Shown here: positions 25,181 through 37,462 of the stretch, piece after piece | Layout: each line of letters begins with the position of its first letter | Position numbering within the stretch: position 1 is the stretch's first letter | Assembly: GCA_951812925.1 (NCBI GenBank) | Contig: OX638368.1 | Span: 5,456,001-5,520,000, forward strand | From: Calliopum simillimum | Lineage: Eukaryota > Arthropoda > Insecta > Diptera > Lauxaniidae | DNA length: 64,000 nt | Direction: 5' to 3' | Notes under the pieces: model-generated | What the model saw: only the letters and a program-made list of their open reading frames with translations | The model's database searches: none | Told to the model about the DNA's origin: nothing | Made by a program: the position numbers and the translations under genes

Positions 25181-26577
25181 GAGATAATCGAACCAAATTT
25201 GACTCAGACACCAAGAATTATAAATGCAAGCTCTATTTGCCCCTATTTTTGTATGGTAATCGTGTGATTTACGCACAGCCTTAAATCATCTCACAAATCT
25301 CCGGTGTCACTGTTTTTCGTTATTGGAAAAGTTAAGGAAATTCAGTTTATTAGATATTTCTATTTACGAATTACAGTTAAACATAAAATAACTCATATTT
25401 AAAGCATTCCCTCGGTATTGCCTCATTAAAACTCAAAACATTTTGGTATAAAAATTTTAAAAGTTTTACTCCATTTATCTTCATTTAATATTGCTTTAGG
25501 CCAATTTCGCTCTCATATAACTTACACTATCGAATAAACAGCCTCACAATATAAATCTCTTCAAGTTTATTAGAAATTATTAAGAATAATGTTGTTAATA
25601 GAAATTTGAGCTTAAAGTATTATTCATCATATTCTTTTCTCTTAAGGTTTTGTAAAATTATACACTCAAGGCTGTTTTGCAAAATTTAATTTGCGCGCAT
25701 TTATTTCATCACTAAAGGTAGAAAGAGTATTATCACTGACACATAAGCCGTGATAAGAAAGTGTAAACCAAGCAAATTGCAGGTAGTATTACGCGTCTTT
25801 ACGATAACAATTTTTATCCATTATCTCAATGCTGTGCTGTGCCTTATGTGCTAAGCCAAGCTCCCCCCAAGATGGGAGTTACAGAAGAATACACCTCGTG
25901 GCTCTCACTTCATTCCTTATGATGAGCTAAACATTTGACTTTGTGTTTGTGTGTGCAAGCAATTTGTGACAGTTTACGCGTGCAATGATATTCTGATACT
26001 TTGCACATCATTCCGTCGGAATAGGGGTGTAAGTGCGGATGAGAACAACATTATCACTATAAACAACTAACGCCATCAATGCTTGATGTCAAAGATGAAG
26101 ACGAATTGTTTGTTGATGTGTACTCTACATATTTTTTTTTTTTTTTTATTGAAACTCAGGTCTATTCTTCTCTATAAAAAAAATGAAAGATGTTGTGTTT
26201 AGTTGTTTTACTTTCTGCCACTATCATTATGGGCATGATACTGATAACATTGTTTAAACCTGGTACCAATGAAAGCAATATTAATTGCACTTAAAGTGTT
26301 AATAATTTATGTTTATCTCAGGTGATGACTGTATTCGAAAGCAATTTCAATGTCAGAGTAGTAATGATTGAACATAAAACACAAAGTCAATGATTAGCAA
26401 AAGCACACGCTGAATTGGAATTCAAGACCAGAATTCTTCGAATACTATCTGTATGATTTCAAGATATCCTTGTTGAAATTGTAGAAAACAGTGTTTCAAA
26501 CATATGCCTTAGTTCCAGGAAACATCGGAACTCACTTTTTTTAATGGCAACTGATAGCTATAATCTTCCTAATCTCC
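25181..26577. other. Non-coding DNA, no gene recognised
   Basis: AT-rich with a long T run near 26132-26148. No exon, RNA or named repeat was found. Regulatory DNA for the downstream Ms gene is possible but unproven. Confidence 0.4.
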
Positions 26578-27660
26578 TGGTCTGGTTAGGTTAGAGTGGC
26601 GGTTTAGCGATGCAAGCTAAAACCTAAGTAGCACTAAAAGTGCCATTTTAATACCACAAAAGTGACTCGACAGACTGGTATAAGTGTATGTGAAAATTGT
26701 AATCACCTAACTAACGATATCTATATCCAGTTAGTCCTATTAAGGTAATTGAGCAGCGAGCCAATTTCAATGTCGGCAATTTCGCTGAGTGTATTGAAGA
26801 AAGGCTTTCCCAGTGATGTAAGTCTAACTCTAGCCAGAGCTGGGCAGTCACAGAGAAAGTGTTCAAGAGATTCTTGCTCGCTTGCAACTAAGCAACTCCG
26901 ACAAAAGGGTTTGAAAGGGATGCCCAGTTTTTCAACATGCTTGCCGATGGCCCAGTGTCCAGTGCAAACTGCGGTAATTCTTGCTATATTAATACGGTTA
27001 TTAGCTAGTAAATAAGTAGTTTTTGACCTGCTATATGAAGGCCAGATTGACCTGGATATCCTACATGTAGTCAATGTTTTCCAATTAGTGTTCGCCTCGG
27101 TTACGTAAAAAGAGAAGATCCTCTTCTTTACTATACCTAGCGGAGTATGTACCCGCACCGCACTGGTGACGTTAAGGGAGGAACCGTGCCTAGCAAGTTC
27201 GTCAGCCTTTTCGTTGCCCTCGATGTCCCTATGGCAGTCCCCCACCAATTTTGACCTTATTATTGCTGAATTCAGTGCTTTGATAGCTGCCTGACTGTCT
27301 GAGAGAATTGCCACTTTTCCGGAAATGTCATTATTCCCTAATGATTTGCAGGCTTCGAGGATGGCAAAAACTTCTGCCTGAAAAACGCTGGCTGAATCTG
27401 GCAAGCGAAATGATTGAGATAGTTTCAGGTTTTCTGAAAATATTCCCGCGCCAACACCACACTCCATCTTGGAGCCATCGGTGTATATGGCGGTTTCAAA
27501 ATTTAGGTTGATACTGCCATCTTCCCACTCAGCTCTATCAGGAATCCATACTCGAAAGTTATTATCAAAACTGAGTATGGGGCAGGTGTAATCTGTTGAG
27601 CTCTTGAGCTCAGTTTGCAGATTTTCAAGGATGGAGGAGTGACCTGGTCTAAACTACTAA
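26578..27660 (-). pseudogene. Non-LTR retrotransposon 3' end with RNase H domain
   Basis: On the minus strand a frame runs from about 27545 (AEWEDGSINLNFETAIYTDGS, with the first acidic residue) through MECGVGAGIF, FQAEVFAILEACKSL (conserved E) and VAILSDSQAAIKAL (conserved D) to DIEGNEKADELARHGS (final HxxxxGNExAD block). About 20-25 residues, including the usual W-V-P-G-H, are missing between LVGD and CHRDIEGN. A Cys/His tail, CRSCLVASEQESLEHFLCDC, follows, and the stop is near 26721. This is the RNase H of an I/LOA/R1-type element. The 3' flank shows tctggttaggttagagtgg. 5'-truncated, probably inactive. Confidence 0.85.
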
Positions 27661-27697
27661 TTTTTTGCATGGCCTTTGGTAGATACCATGTACATTA

Positions 27698-29730
27698 GGG
27701 TGCAGCACTTTTCGAAATAATGGAAAAATTATAGGTTGCATCAAAGATTATCTTAGGAGCAGGCCTTATTACAAAAACTGCATACTTAGTTTTGGTCAAA
27801 ACTCCCGAAAAGATGGCCCGCCCTGGGCTTGAATGAAGGTCTTAACGACAAAAATCATTGTTTTTTCGCAGTTTTTTTATTTTATCTCAAAAACCACGAA
27901 ACTATTGGTAGTAATTCTTCCTTAATCTTTGAAAGGGATAAATTTTCTACATTTTTTGTTCCATTCTCATTGCTCTACGGTGAAGTTTGCCCTATGGAAG
28001 TCTCGGAAGAAGTTAAAATTTTTTGATTCAAAAAACGGTTTTTTTTCCTATAACTAAAGATACAAGAAACACACAAAAACTTTAGAGCTCAATAAATGTA
28101 GGAAATCTGCTTTCCTATAGTTTTGCTTTGAAATCTTGATTCCAAAAGTAAACGGTTTTCCGCTAGAGGCCGAAATTTGTTAAAAATAATTGTGTATCAT
28201 GAAAAAGTGACCTTTTATTGTTTGGTTTTAAAATATACCCAAAAATTTGATTAGAAACTAATGAAAAAACTAAAAGCTTCTAAACATGGGCTTTAGAATG
28301 GAAATCGGATTGAAATTGCGCGAGATATGATAATTCTTACATACTTGGTATTTCTTGTAAAGTTCTAATTTTGGGTATTTTTGTTTTACAGTGTGTTTTG
28401 CATCCACAACTTAAGATTTTTTTATGATTATTACTTTACGTTAAAGGACGATAAACAGCGCAACTTTCAGAACCAAGAATATCAAAATCGGTTTGTAGTT
28501 TCCTTGCGAATTTCAGCCTGAGAGTTTGGATTTTTTTCCATTTTTGTCAAATACGGCTTTTTTTGAGTATGAGCGACTGTATACCCTAAATACCGTAAAA
28601 AATGTGTACTATTATATCCCAAAAACTCTAGGAAATATATTTTGCTCCTGATAGTCATCTTTCCACAGCTAATAGTTTGTGCCCAAGAGGCCGATTTTTG
28701 TGATAAAAAAAATCGAATTTTTAGAAATTTTTATTTCGAAGTGACCTTTTGATGTTTTTGCTTGCATATTTTCCAAAAATTTTAAAAGGGCACTTAAGAA
28801 AAAGTTAAAATCTTTCAAACGTAGTCTTTAAAAAAAAAATCGGTTGGAATTTACGCAAGATATAAAAGTTATAAGAGAGAGACATAAGAGTATTTTTTTA
28901 CTGTGCAAATATGATTTTTGGTTATTTTTTTATATCACAGAGTATATAAAAACTGTCATATCTCGCCTAAATTTCAACCGATTTCTATTCTAAGGACTAC
29001 GTTTGAAAGCTTTTAAACTTATCTTAAATTTTTTACAAAAATTTTTGGAAAATTTGCAAGCAAAAACATCAAAAGGTCGCTTCGAAATAAAAATTTCTAA
29101 AAATTCGATTTTTTTTATCACAAAAATCGGCCTCTAGGGCACAAACTATTAGCTGTGGAAATATGACTATCAGGAGCAAAATATAGCAAAATATATTTCC
29201 TAGAGTTTTTGGGATATAATAGTACACATTTTTTACGGTATTTAGGGTATACAGTCGCTCATACTCAAAAAAAGCCGTATTTGACAAAAATGGAAAAAAA
29301 TCCAAACTCTCGGCTGAAATTCGCAAGGAAACTACAAACCGATTTTGATATTCTTGATCCTGAAAGTTGCGTTGTTTATCGTCCTTTAACGTTAAGTAAT
29401 AATCATAAAAAAATCTTAAGTTGTGGATGCAAAACACACTGTACAACATAAATACCCAAAATTAGAACTTTACAAGAAATAACAAGTATGTAAGAATTAT
29501 CATATCTCGCGCAATTTTAATCCGATTTCCATTCTAAAGCCCATGTTTAGAAGCTTTTAGTTTTTTCATTAGTTTCTAATCAAATTTTTGGGTATATTTT
29601 AAAACCAAACAATAAAAGGTCGCTTTTTCATGATACACAATTATTTTTAACAAATTTCGGCCTCTAGCGGAAAACCGTTTTCTATGATAATTTTTGATGC
29701 ACTAATTTTTTTTTGAATTTTGCTGCACCT
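27698..29730. mobile_element. TA-flanked long foldback element (GGGTGCAGC ends)
   Basis: Left end TA|gggtgcagcac (27696-), right end gtgctgcacct analogue tgctgcacct|TA (29721-29732). The arms fold over about 0.75 kb: left 28130-28880 against right 28970-29700. For example, ccgctagaggccgaaatttg (28159) mirrors caaatttcggcctctagcgg (29650). About 0.4 kb of the left arm (27740-28130) has no partner, so the right arm has a deletion. The ORFs at 29069-29449 and its mirror are the same repeat read from both arms; no transposase motif is recognised. Confidence 0.8.
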
Positions 29731-29739
29731 TAATGTACA

Positions 29740-30905
29740 TTTATGCTTAAAGTTTCATTACTGCTATAGGTGCAGAATTATTGAATGTTCAGAATATTTT
29801 TGTTTGGAAGGTGCAACGCCTCCTGATTTAATACCTTCTATTTTTATATATGGTAAAGGGCATATTCGAAAAAATTCTTCCCTTATTTGACACAGGTTTT
29901 CAGAAAAAAAATGTTTTCAGTATCTATAACCAAATGTAGTGGAATATATTCCTAGACGTGTAAAATTTAAGTCCCAACAGGTGAACAAGAATATTTCGCA
30001 ATAGGGGCTGTCAACAGGTTGATTTACCTGAAATTTTCAGTAGTAGTGATATATTACGAACCGCCTTTCCGAATATTCTCAAGTAAAATTCAAAAAGTTC
30101 AAATTTTATTGCTGCCATAAATTTTACATTTTATGTATGTATGTATATCATTCATATTGTTAAAAAGTCTAAACCGCTTATTACGAGCACATAATAAGGC
30201 CTTAAATTCTGAAAAAATTCAAGTTAATTGCTTGGTGAGAAATAAACCGACTTTGTTCATGATGAATTAAAAAATTATTTCGCAAGAAAAGAAGAATTTT
30301 ATGCTCCAACGAGAAGAGTTTTCTGGCACAGCGGTCTTTCTGGTCTTTGAAGCGAACGAAAAGGATCATACTTTCCATTTGAAACAGCTAAAAGAGCAAG
30401 TAACAACTTTATTTTTCGAATTTTGTCCAGCTTTTCAGATTTTTCAACCACAGTGTGGCGTTAAATAATTACTTAAGTTTGTTTTTCTCCATTAACCCTC
30501 TCGTTTTAAAAATTTACAATGTCCTTTCATTAATTTTGTTGTAAATAACACAGAAAATTTGCAAACTCTTATGTTCCCCAAAGACTTGAAAAGTTGTTGA
30601 AAGTTTATAATTTAGCTTTGATTAAATAGGTCAGTAAGTGACGTGTAACAAACAACAAAAAAGAAAAAATACTCATATTGATTTGAAGAATTTCTAAAAG
30701 TTTGCAAAACAAAGTGTCATTTTAAGATAATGCAAAAAGTTTAATTAGTTAGATTTTTAAATAAATAAGAAATAAGGTCATGCAAACTAAGCGAACATTT
30801 TTTGGCACTTGGTGCTCCAAATTTCTTATGTCATGTACATATTATACTAGCTTATCTACCCGGCCTTCCCAGTTTAATTTTAAAGACAATTTTTATTTCT
30901 TTTTT
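29740..30905. other. Non-coding DNA upstream of Ms coding exon 1
   Basis: AT-rich, no gene seen. It ends in a polypyrimidine tract and splice acceptor (ttttttcag, 30901-30909), showing that an upstream untranslated exon exists. Confidence 0.5.
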
Positions 30906-30910
30906 TCAGC

Positions 30911-33014
30911 ATGTCATCACACACATTAGCAGCTATCACTGTGATTGTTTGTATTACACTTGCAGTCATTCAGTCATGTAATTGTGCAACAATGGCCCCA
31001 CTGTGCGAGCCTGGTATCATCGAGGAAATGCCGGCACATATTAAAAAAGTCTGCATGGCACTCGAGAATTCTGATCAATTATCTAATGCTTTGAAGTCAT
31101 ATATTAAAAACGAAGCTGCAGGTAACTCAATGCATAATATAATGAGTCATTCCATAAAGTACAGCAAAAATTTTTTTTTTCTTGAAAACATTTATGTTTT
31201 CTTCTGTGGCATACACAAATATACATAACGTATTGTAACATTTTTTATTTTAATATAATTCACTATTTTTTTGGAAAAAAATGTCCCTGCGACCGTGAAT
31301 AAAATTAAATTAAAAAAAGTATAAGTAATTTTTGGGTAAAATCAAAATATATTGAAATATTGAAATATATTGTTCAATAAATTTTGCGGTTCGATAAGAG
31401 AGGGCGTTTTTTATTTTTTTATTTTATTTATTTATTTAACAATATCTGCTCACAACATTAAGATAAATGAATCTTATAATTAGTAGGAGCCTTAAAAAGT
31501 ATACCAGTAATCTAAATGAGTTAAATGTGAGAATTAAATCTTAAATTCGGTAGAAAAATACAGTTAATAGCAGTAGAAGAAGTAAAGAGATAAAGTCCAA
31601 GAGGAGGTAAGGTAATGAAGGATAAAGGCTTAAGTTATATTTCATCAATGGCTAAGTAATTTATAACAGACAAATTGAATGTTTTCCTGTTGCTACTAGT
31701 CTACATTTTTTTTTTTTGTTATGTTGGTACACTCTTCATATGAACGTATGTGAAGTTTCATTTCAATCTGTCAAGTCATTCTTTGTTTACAAGCCATTTA
31801 GTATCGAAGTGTCACAGTATTTTTTTACAATGGAAAAAATCAAGTATCGTGCAGTGATTGCATTTTTATTTTTGGAAGGTTTAAAAGCAAAGGAAATTTA
31901 TGAACGAATGTTGAAAGTGTATAAGGACTCTTCGCCTTCAATTAGTACAGTAGAAAGATGGGTTGCTGAATTTAAACATGGTCGTACAAGCCTTGAAGAC
32001 AATCCACATGAAGGACGTCCAAAAACAGCAACAACACCAAAAATCGTAGAAAAATACAGGATATCGTATTGGAAAATCATCGAGTGACTGAAAGAGATTT
32101 AGCAGTGTAAGCGATATTTTGACTGTAGTGTTGGGTTTCAGAAAGCTGTGTGCATAATGGGTGCCGCATTCGCTAACAATGGAATAAAAACATATTCGAA
32201 TGCGCCATTCTCAGCAACATTAAGAGCGTTTTCGAAATGATAAAGGGGATTTTGTGCGTCGATTCATCACTATGGATGAGACTTGGGTCTATCACCATGA
32301 TTTTAAATCAACACAAGAGGCTAAAGAGTGGTGTGAACTTGGCTCTTCGGCTCTGAAATGAATTCGTGTCCAGAAATCGGCCAAGAAGGTGTTAGTTTCA
32401 GTTTTTTGGGATGCGAAAGGAATATTGCTTGTGGATTACTTGCAAACTGGTAAAACAATAAATGCAAGACCCGGTTTGCAGAAGAAAAAAATTATTTTTC
32501 ATCAGGACCTAAAAAATTAATGCGTGGAAGGCGATTTTCATCAAATGATGAGATCATAACAGCTGTGGAAACCTATTTTGCAGTCCTTCCAGATTCTCAC
32601 TTCAGGGATGGAGTTCATAAATTGGAATCTCGTTGGAACAAGTGTATTGATGTTCAGGGAGACTATACTGAATTTCAAACCATTAAATTGTGTTTTTTTA
32701 TATCTAACTGCAAAACTTATTGAACAACCTAGTACATAACTCCTCAGTACATTTTAGACATCCCTCCCCTCGCGCATAATTTTTTGTTAGTCTAGGTCTC
32801 TTTCGCCTTCCAAAAGCTTCCTAATCTTAATGCTTACACCCTGTATATTAAACATAAGTGTGTAAATGATTTTATTTATATTTATCGATTCTTCTTAAAT
32901 TTTACTATACTTTATATAGCTTTAGTATCGAAATCAGATGATTTACTCTCAACAAACTATGGCAAGCGGACAGATGTTGATCATGTTTTCTTACGTTTTG
33001 GAAAAAGGCGTTAA
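30911..33014 (+). CDS. Ms: Myosuppressin precursor
   Basis: Secreted neuropeptide precursor of 101 residues. Coding exons 30911-31121 and 32920-33014, joined in phase 1 (G + CT = Ala); donor gtaact, acceptor tatatag. Residues 1-26 form a signal peptide ([20 protein letters not shown] is its core). The conserved middle contains [11 protein letters not shown] and [16 protein letters not shown]. The C-terminus is [16 protein letters not shown]: dibasic cleavage on both sides and a glycine for amidation give [15 protein letters not shown], identical to Drosophila myosuppressin, which inhibits visceral muscle and heart contraction through GPCRs. The start codon is two bases after a splice acceptor, so the 5' UTR is on another exon. 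The 1.8-kb intron carries a dead mariner. A frame that continues past 31121 is an intron read-through. Confidence 0.97.
31368..32733 (+). mobile_element. Degenerate mariner inside the Ms intron
   Basis: Ends: tgttcaataaattttgcggt (31371-) matches the complement of ctgcaaaacttattgaaca (32708-32726). The transposase remnant reads [20 protein letters not shown] and [20 protein letters not shown] (N-terminal helix-turn-helix parts), then [13 protein letters not shown] with the first catalytic D (about 32270), [22 protein letters not shown] with the second D, a deletion, and the C-terminus [17 protein letters not shown]. Stops interrupt it. About 330 bp of AT-rich sequence (31390-31715) lies between the left end and the coding part. 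Inactive. Confidence 0.85.
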
Positions 33015-33660
33015 AAAAAATCCCCTACCATAAGACAAAAAAGTTGAAGACCCATGCTAACTATTAATAAGGACAAGCTACAAACGATACATGGAAAAAT
33101 CCTAAAAATTTAATACATAATTTAATAATAAAAAAAAGAAAAAAAAAAAAACAAAAACAACAACATATATTTGTTCTATGCGAAGTTTAGCAATTAATTA
33201 TGTTAACTAAATTAATAATTTTGAAGTTGGTCTCTTTGTTATACATATAATACACTACGAGTATAATGAAATGAAATTGCAAAACACAAATTGAAAAAAA
33301 ATTTTAAATACCTTTTTTTATTCAATGTACATACATATATAGCTGAGAGTAATTAAGTAAAATTTTTTGTTTTCATTACTGAATTTAATTAACTAAATAC
33401 CTAGACCAAAAACAAAAAAAAAAAAAAAAAAACAATAATTTTTGCATTCACTTAAAATTTATTTCATTTTATTTAAATGAATTGAAATGTATGTTATAAT
33501 GTAATTAATTTAACGAAGATGATGTAGAAGAAAAACGGCGTATCAAGTAATAAAAATGGATTTCCTCTCAAAATTATTGCATTCCAAATTTAAATTGATT
33601 TTAAATTATCACCAAATTGTTGTATGAGGGGCTTAGAATGACAATAAAGTAAGTACACAC
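33015..33660 (+). other. Probable Ms 3' UTR and downstream DNA
   Basis: AT-rich, non-coding. Candidate poly(A) signals are aataataaaa near 33124-33133 and caataaag near 33641-33648; neither can be chosen from sequence alone. Confidence 0.4.
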
Positions 33661-33734
33661 CTGCCGCGAAGTTAGGGATAACTTCGAAGTTTCTTCACAG
33701 AAAAAAAAAAAAAATCGGTCAATCCAACCGTTTT

Positions 33735-34060
33735 CAATGATAGAAATTGCACCAACCCGCAGTAAAGGTTAAACTTACTGTGCAGTCCAGTAAAATTACT
33801 GTGAAAATAGTACTGTACAGTTGCTGTTAAAATGTTTAGGTACTGTGAAAACAGTTAATTTAACCTAGATTTTCAATAGAAATTGCACCAACCCGGAGTT
33901 TTTATATTTGGACCGTTGAACTCTGTAAATTTACAGTTTGCTCGGTTTAAAAACCATTAAACGCTGTTACAGTAAAATCGACCTTCCAAAAATGTCAGCT
34001 AACAATATAAACTGTCAGAATACAGATAAAACTGTTTTGCAACGGTTCAATAGTTAGCAT
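33735..34060. repeat. Direct repeat of gaaattgcaccaacccg
   Basis: atagaaattgcaccaacccg occurs at 33740-33759 and again at about 33876-33895; between and after are several variants of actgtgaaaa and cagtaaaatt. It is probably part of an unclassified repeat. No coding potential. Confidence 0.5.
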
Positions 34061-34499
34061 TCCAGAAGGACTGTAACTAGTCATTTCCAAAAAACTATAA
34101 AAATTGTAGGAAACAACTTCTACAGCGGCACCATTTCAAATGGCAAAATATCAATACAACTCTAGAAAACTTGTGTTAATTTATTCTTAAGCAATGGAGT
34201 ATTTTATGAACCTTTTAAAAACTCAACTCAAATTTTTATTCATATGAAAAAAAAATGTATGGAATACCAAACCCAAGAGGAATAATTTCTAGCGCTTCTG
34301 ATCCAAGCACTTTAAAAGCGCTTGTCCCCATTGAAATTCAGAGCACTTTCACAATTATTTTTTATAAGGCTGCAGTACGAACAACGGGTTCGAACGCAGC
34401 CATGGTTGCACAATGATTCTATGTAAGGCAGAAGTAAGCATTCGAATGTCAAATTCTGTTTGGTCAACATTTGCTTAATATACAAATTTAACACCCCTT

Positions 34500-34608
34500 C
34501 ATATCTAACGAGTTGGTAAACGTAAGTAAAAATAATCTGTTTCTATGTATCACACGGACGCTCGTGAATTCAAATCCTGCTGCTGCCAGTTTTTTTTTTT
34601 TTTTTTTT
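34500..34608 (+). other. Weak tRNA-like (SINE-like) sequence with T run
   Basis: acgagttggtaaacg resembles a Pol III box A and gaattcaaatcc a box B about 50 bp later; the stretch ends in ctgccag followed by about 22 T. No good cloverleaf was found. Possibly a decayed SINE. Confidence 0.2.
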
Positions 34609-34844
34609 TTTAATTTTTAATTTTTAATTTTATTGAAAAAACGCTTACCGCAGCATTACAAATAAGCGCTTCAAAAGGCCTTTTGAAGTAAGGCTGCAGT
34701 AAGCTTAAGTGCGCTTACATCCTATGACATGCGATGTTAGAAAGAAAGAATAATTCTTATGAAGCGAAAGCGCTTATTGGTCAAAAAGATGCCCTTCAGA
34801 AGGGTTTTTGAAGCACTTCTTTTCCCCTTAAGCATCTACGAGGG

Positions 34845-37001
34845 TGTAATGGTCAATTTCACCGTCGCAAGTATCGATACTTTGATCATATATTTTTAAA
34901 AATATTTTTTCTTACCGCCCCTGAGTCACTTGTAGCAGTGTACTAAATATTTATATACCTATGTACATTTGTACACAAAAAAGAATTACAAAACCCTTTT
35001 ACTTATATTAGAAGTCTACGGTACTTTGATCTGTTTAATCTACCAGTGTATTGTTTGTGTAATTCTGCTAAACAATCCACGTTACCACTTAGTTGCTAAG
35101 TCCAATGAATGCGTACATTCTTTCTGCATGTAACCAGCAACGACATCACATAAACTTCGTAATTAACTCAGTGCCTAATAACATATTTAAATTATAATAT
35201 TACAACGAGGGAATTTAGTTAATTTGGACTATTTCTGTTTTTTTTAAAATATAATCGTGAAACATATTATTGGTGAGTGTGAAATGAAATCTTAATAATT
35301 AGTGGAGTGTTGATCAAAAAAAAAAATATTTGATCATTATAGGATTTCCATAAGGGTTCTTCAAGTGGAGCGCTGTTAAGGTTAAGCCTTCAAAAACCGC
35401 GTGGAACTTCCATGTACCACTGTATGAAGTCTCCCTAGTTAATTGGAACAAAATTTCATACACCATCTTTACTCGGACCTTACGATTTTTAATTTAAAGG
35501 GAACTCCACATATCTTATTGTAGAGGGTGCTCCGCCCTTGACAGCATTGTTGAGGTTAAGCCTTCAGAACCATATGGAACTTCCCTGACTATTTGGATAA
35601 AGTCATTGAAACGAAACTTCACAGCCATCAGCTACATTTAATCACCCGGACTTCCGCAACCAGAGTTTCAACCACACGACTTTTTAAGAGGTGCTCCGCT
35701 TTCAGAGAATTGTATATCTGACTGCGGCACCAAAAACTTTCTTTTTTTTCACTTTTGGAATATTTCGGAAGCATTACCAATATTCATTATTTCTTTTTCC
35801 ATACTTTTTTTTTTTTTTAAATTTTGGAATAATTTAATTTGGATTTAATTTAATTAATTGAGATCACGTTTCTTAAATTCTAAAGTTAAATAATAAGGAA
35901 ATTCAAATAAGAAATTTTAATATATGGATAAAATTAATTAGAAGTTACTTCATCGATTGTCGCTGGGCCCAACGAGATCAACGAAGGATTAAAGAAAACA
36001 AAAATAATGTAAGTGATTCACCTTTTATTTGAATTTTTATAAAAATAATTTTGAATTTTTGAACTATGCTAAAATTAAATATCTGTTTAAGATCCAATTA
36101 GTTAAGAAAAAGAAAAAAAAAAGAGAGAGTTAATTTTGTTCCAAATGCATAGTTAGATTTTGAATAATTTCCTTATGTGTTTTTTTTTGAGATCACCCTA
36201 AATATAACACGCGATGGTTTTTTTTTCAATTAAATATTTTTAATTCCTAAGATACCTTTTTTTTGCGCTTCATAAGTAACTTGTTGTTGCTAAAATAAGT
36301 TTCAGCTATGTTGTTGCCTTCAGCACGGTCATAGTATATTGGTGTTGCATTTAAGAAATTTTAGTTTTAACCTCTCTCAATTGTTAATATTGAATTCAGC
36401 TATGTTAAGGTCAGAGTTAAACTTAAGCAAAGAGTTTAACTCTATTTTTTAAGAGTGTATAAGTGATAAGAAAAAATATTTGAATAAGCAATAAAAATAT
36501 GAATTTGTTATTCTCTGAGCACAAGAAATAATGATGTGTTAAATCATTCGGCTTCGTCCGGCGTTAAATCGGTATGCGCAGCGCTTATGACTTAAATTAA
36601 TTGGTTGTTTAAGTTCGGCATAGGGGCAATTATAAAAGTTTTAATTAATTGCTAAGGTAGGGTGGGTATAGAAGGGGACAATTTCCACCTAGGTTTCCCT
36701 TTAATCAGGTCACCAATAGTCGGTTAGCATTCAGTTGTCGGGATAGTTTGTTTTAATAAGAGTTTTTGTATATGATTTTCTTGTATCGTATATCGTAAAG
36801 TGCACATAATATTTTGTAGTAGTGGTAATGAGATGTGGATTAGGAAAGAACCCCGACCTATGACGAGCTAGTTAGAGCATAGCTAGATGTGCACGCCATC
36901 CGAAATCCATATTCTTAAAATAGTGGAGAGTTATTCCTTCATTCTGAAGTGACATTAAATTGTCCTCAAAAATAACCAAAACAGAGTTTAAATCCATTAC
37001 A
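34845..37001 (+). repeat. 5' long terminal repeat
   Basis: Starts TGTAATGGTC and ends CCATTACA. 2157 bp, with no long ORF. It matches 42500-44656 along its length by line-by-line inspection. Confidence 0.95.
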
Positions 37002-37005
37002 CAAA

Positions 37006-37023
37006 TGGCGCCCAACGTGGGGC
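37006..37023 (+). promoter_or_regulatory. Primer binding site, tRNA-Lys type
   Basis: tggcgcccaacgtggggc, four bases after the LTR, is complementary to the 3' end of the animal tRNA-Lys(CUU) sequence (…GCCCCACGTTGGGCG plus CCA, from memory). It should prime minus-strand DNA synthesis. Confidence 0.8.
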
Positions 37024-37462
37024 CTGACAGTCGTTAGGTCTAAACCCATAATTTTGTTCGTTGTAGCGATTGCTTTCTGTCGTTGCATTTTCATTTGAAT
37101 TTAATTTGTTTTCGTTTCGTTAGTGATTGTTCACGATTTAGTAAAAACTTTCTTTAGGACTTTGCGATTGCAATTCGAGATTGGCGGGTTGGTCGACCAA
37201 AGACAAGATTGCTATTTCGAGGCAAGACTGCGAATACCAATTATTCCTTTCATAAACATTCATTTTTATAAAAGTTTTCTTTGAGCAGAGATTTTATTTG
37301 GAATTGCAGATTAAAATAAATCGGTTTATCTGACCATTGATCTACTTTCGAAGTAAACATTTTACCTTTTTAGTAATTCAACTTTAGTTTCTGTTTATAT
37401 AAAACGTTTGCTAACCAACCACTATGTATCTGATAATTTTTTTTTGCGCATGCTGATTGAAT

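Noticed and set aside
28383..29449. A 126-residue minus ORF and its mirror as a gene
   Set aside because: It lies entirely within the arms of the 27698-29730 foldback and has no known motif.
31122..31228. Continuation of the Ms exon 1 frame to 31228
   Set aside because: Intron read-through; splicing at 31121 to 32920 restores the known precursor.
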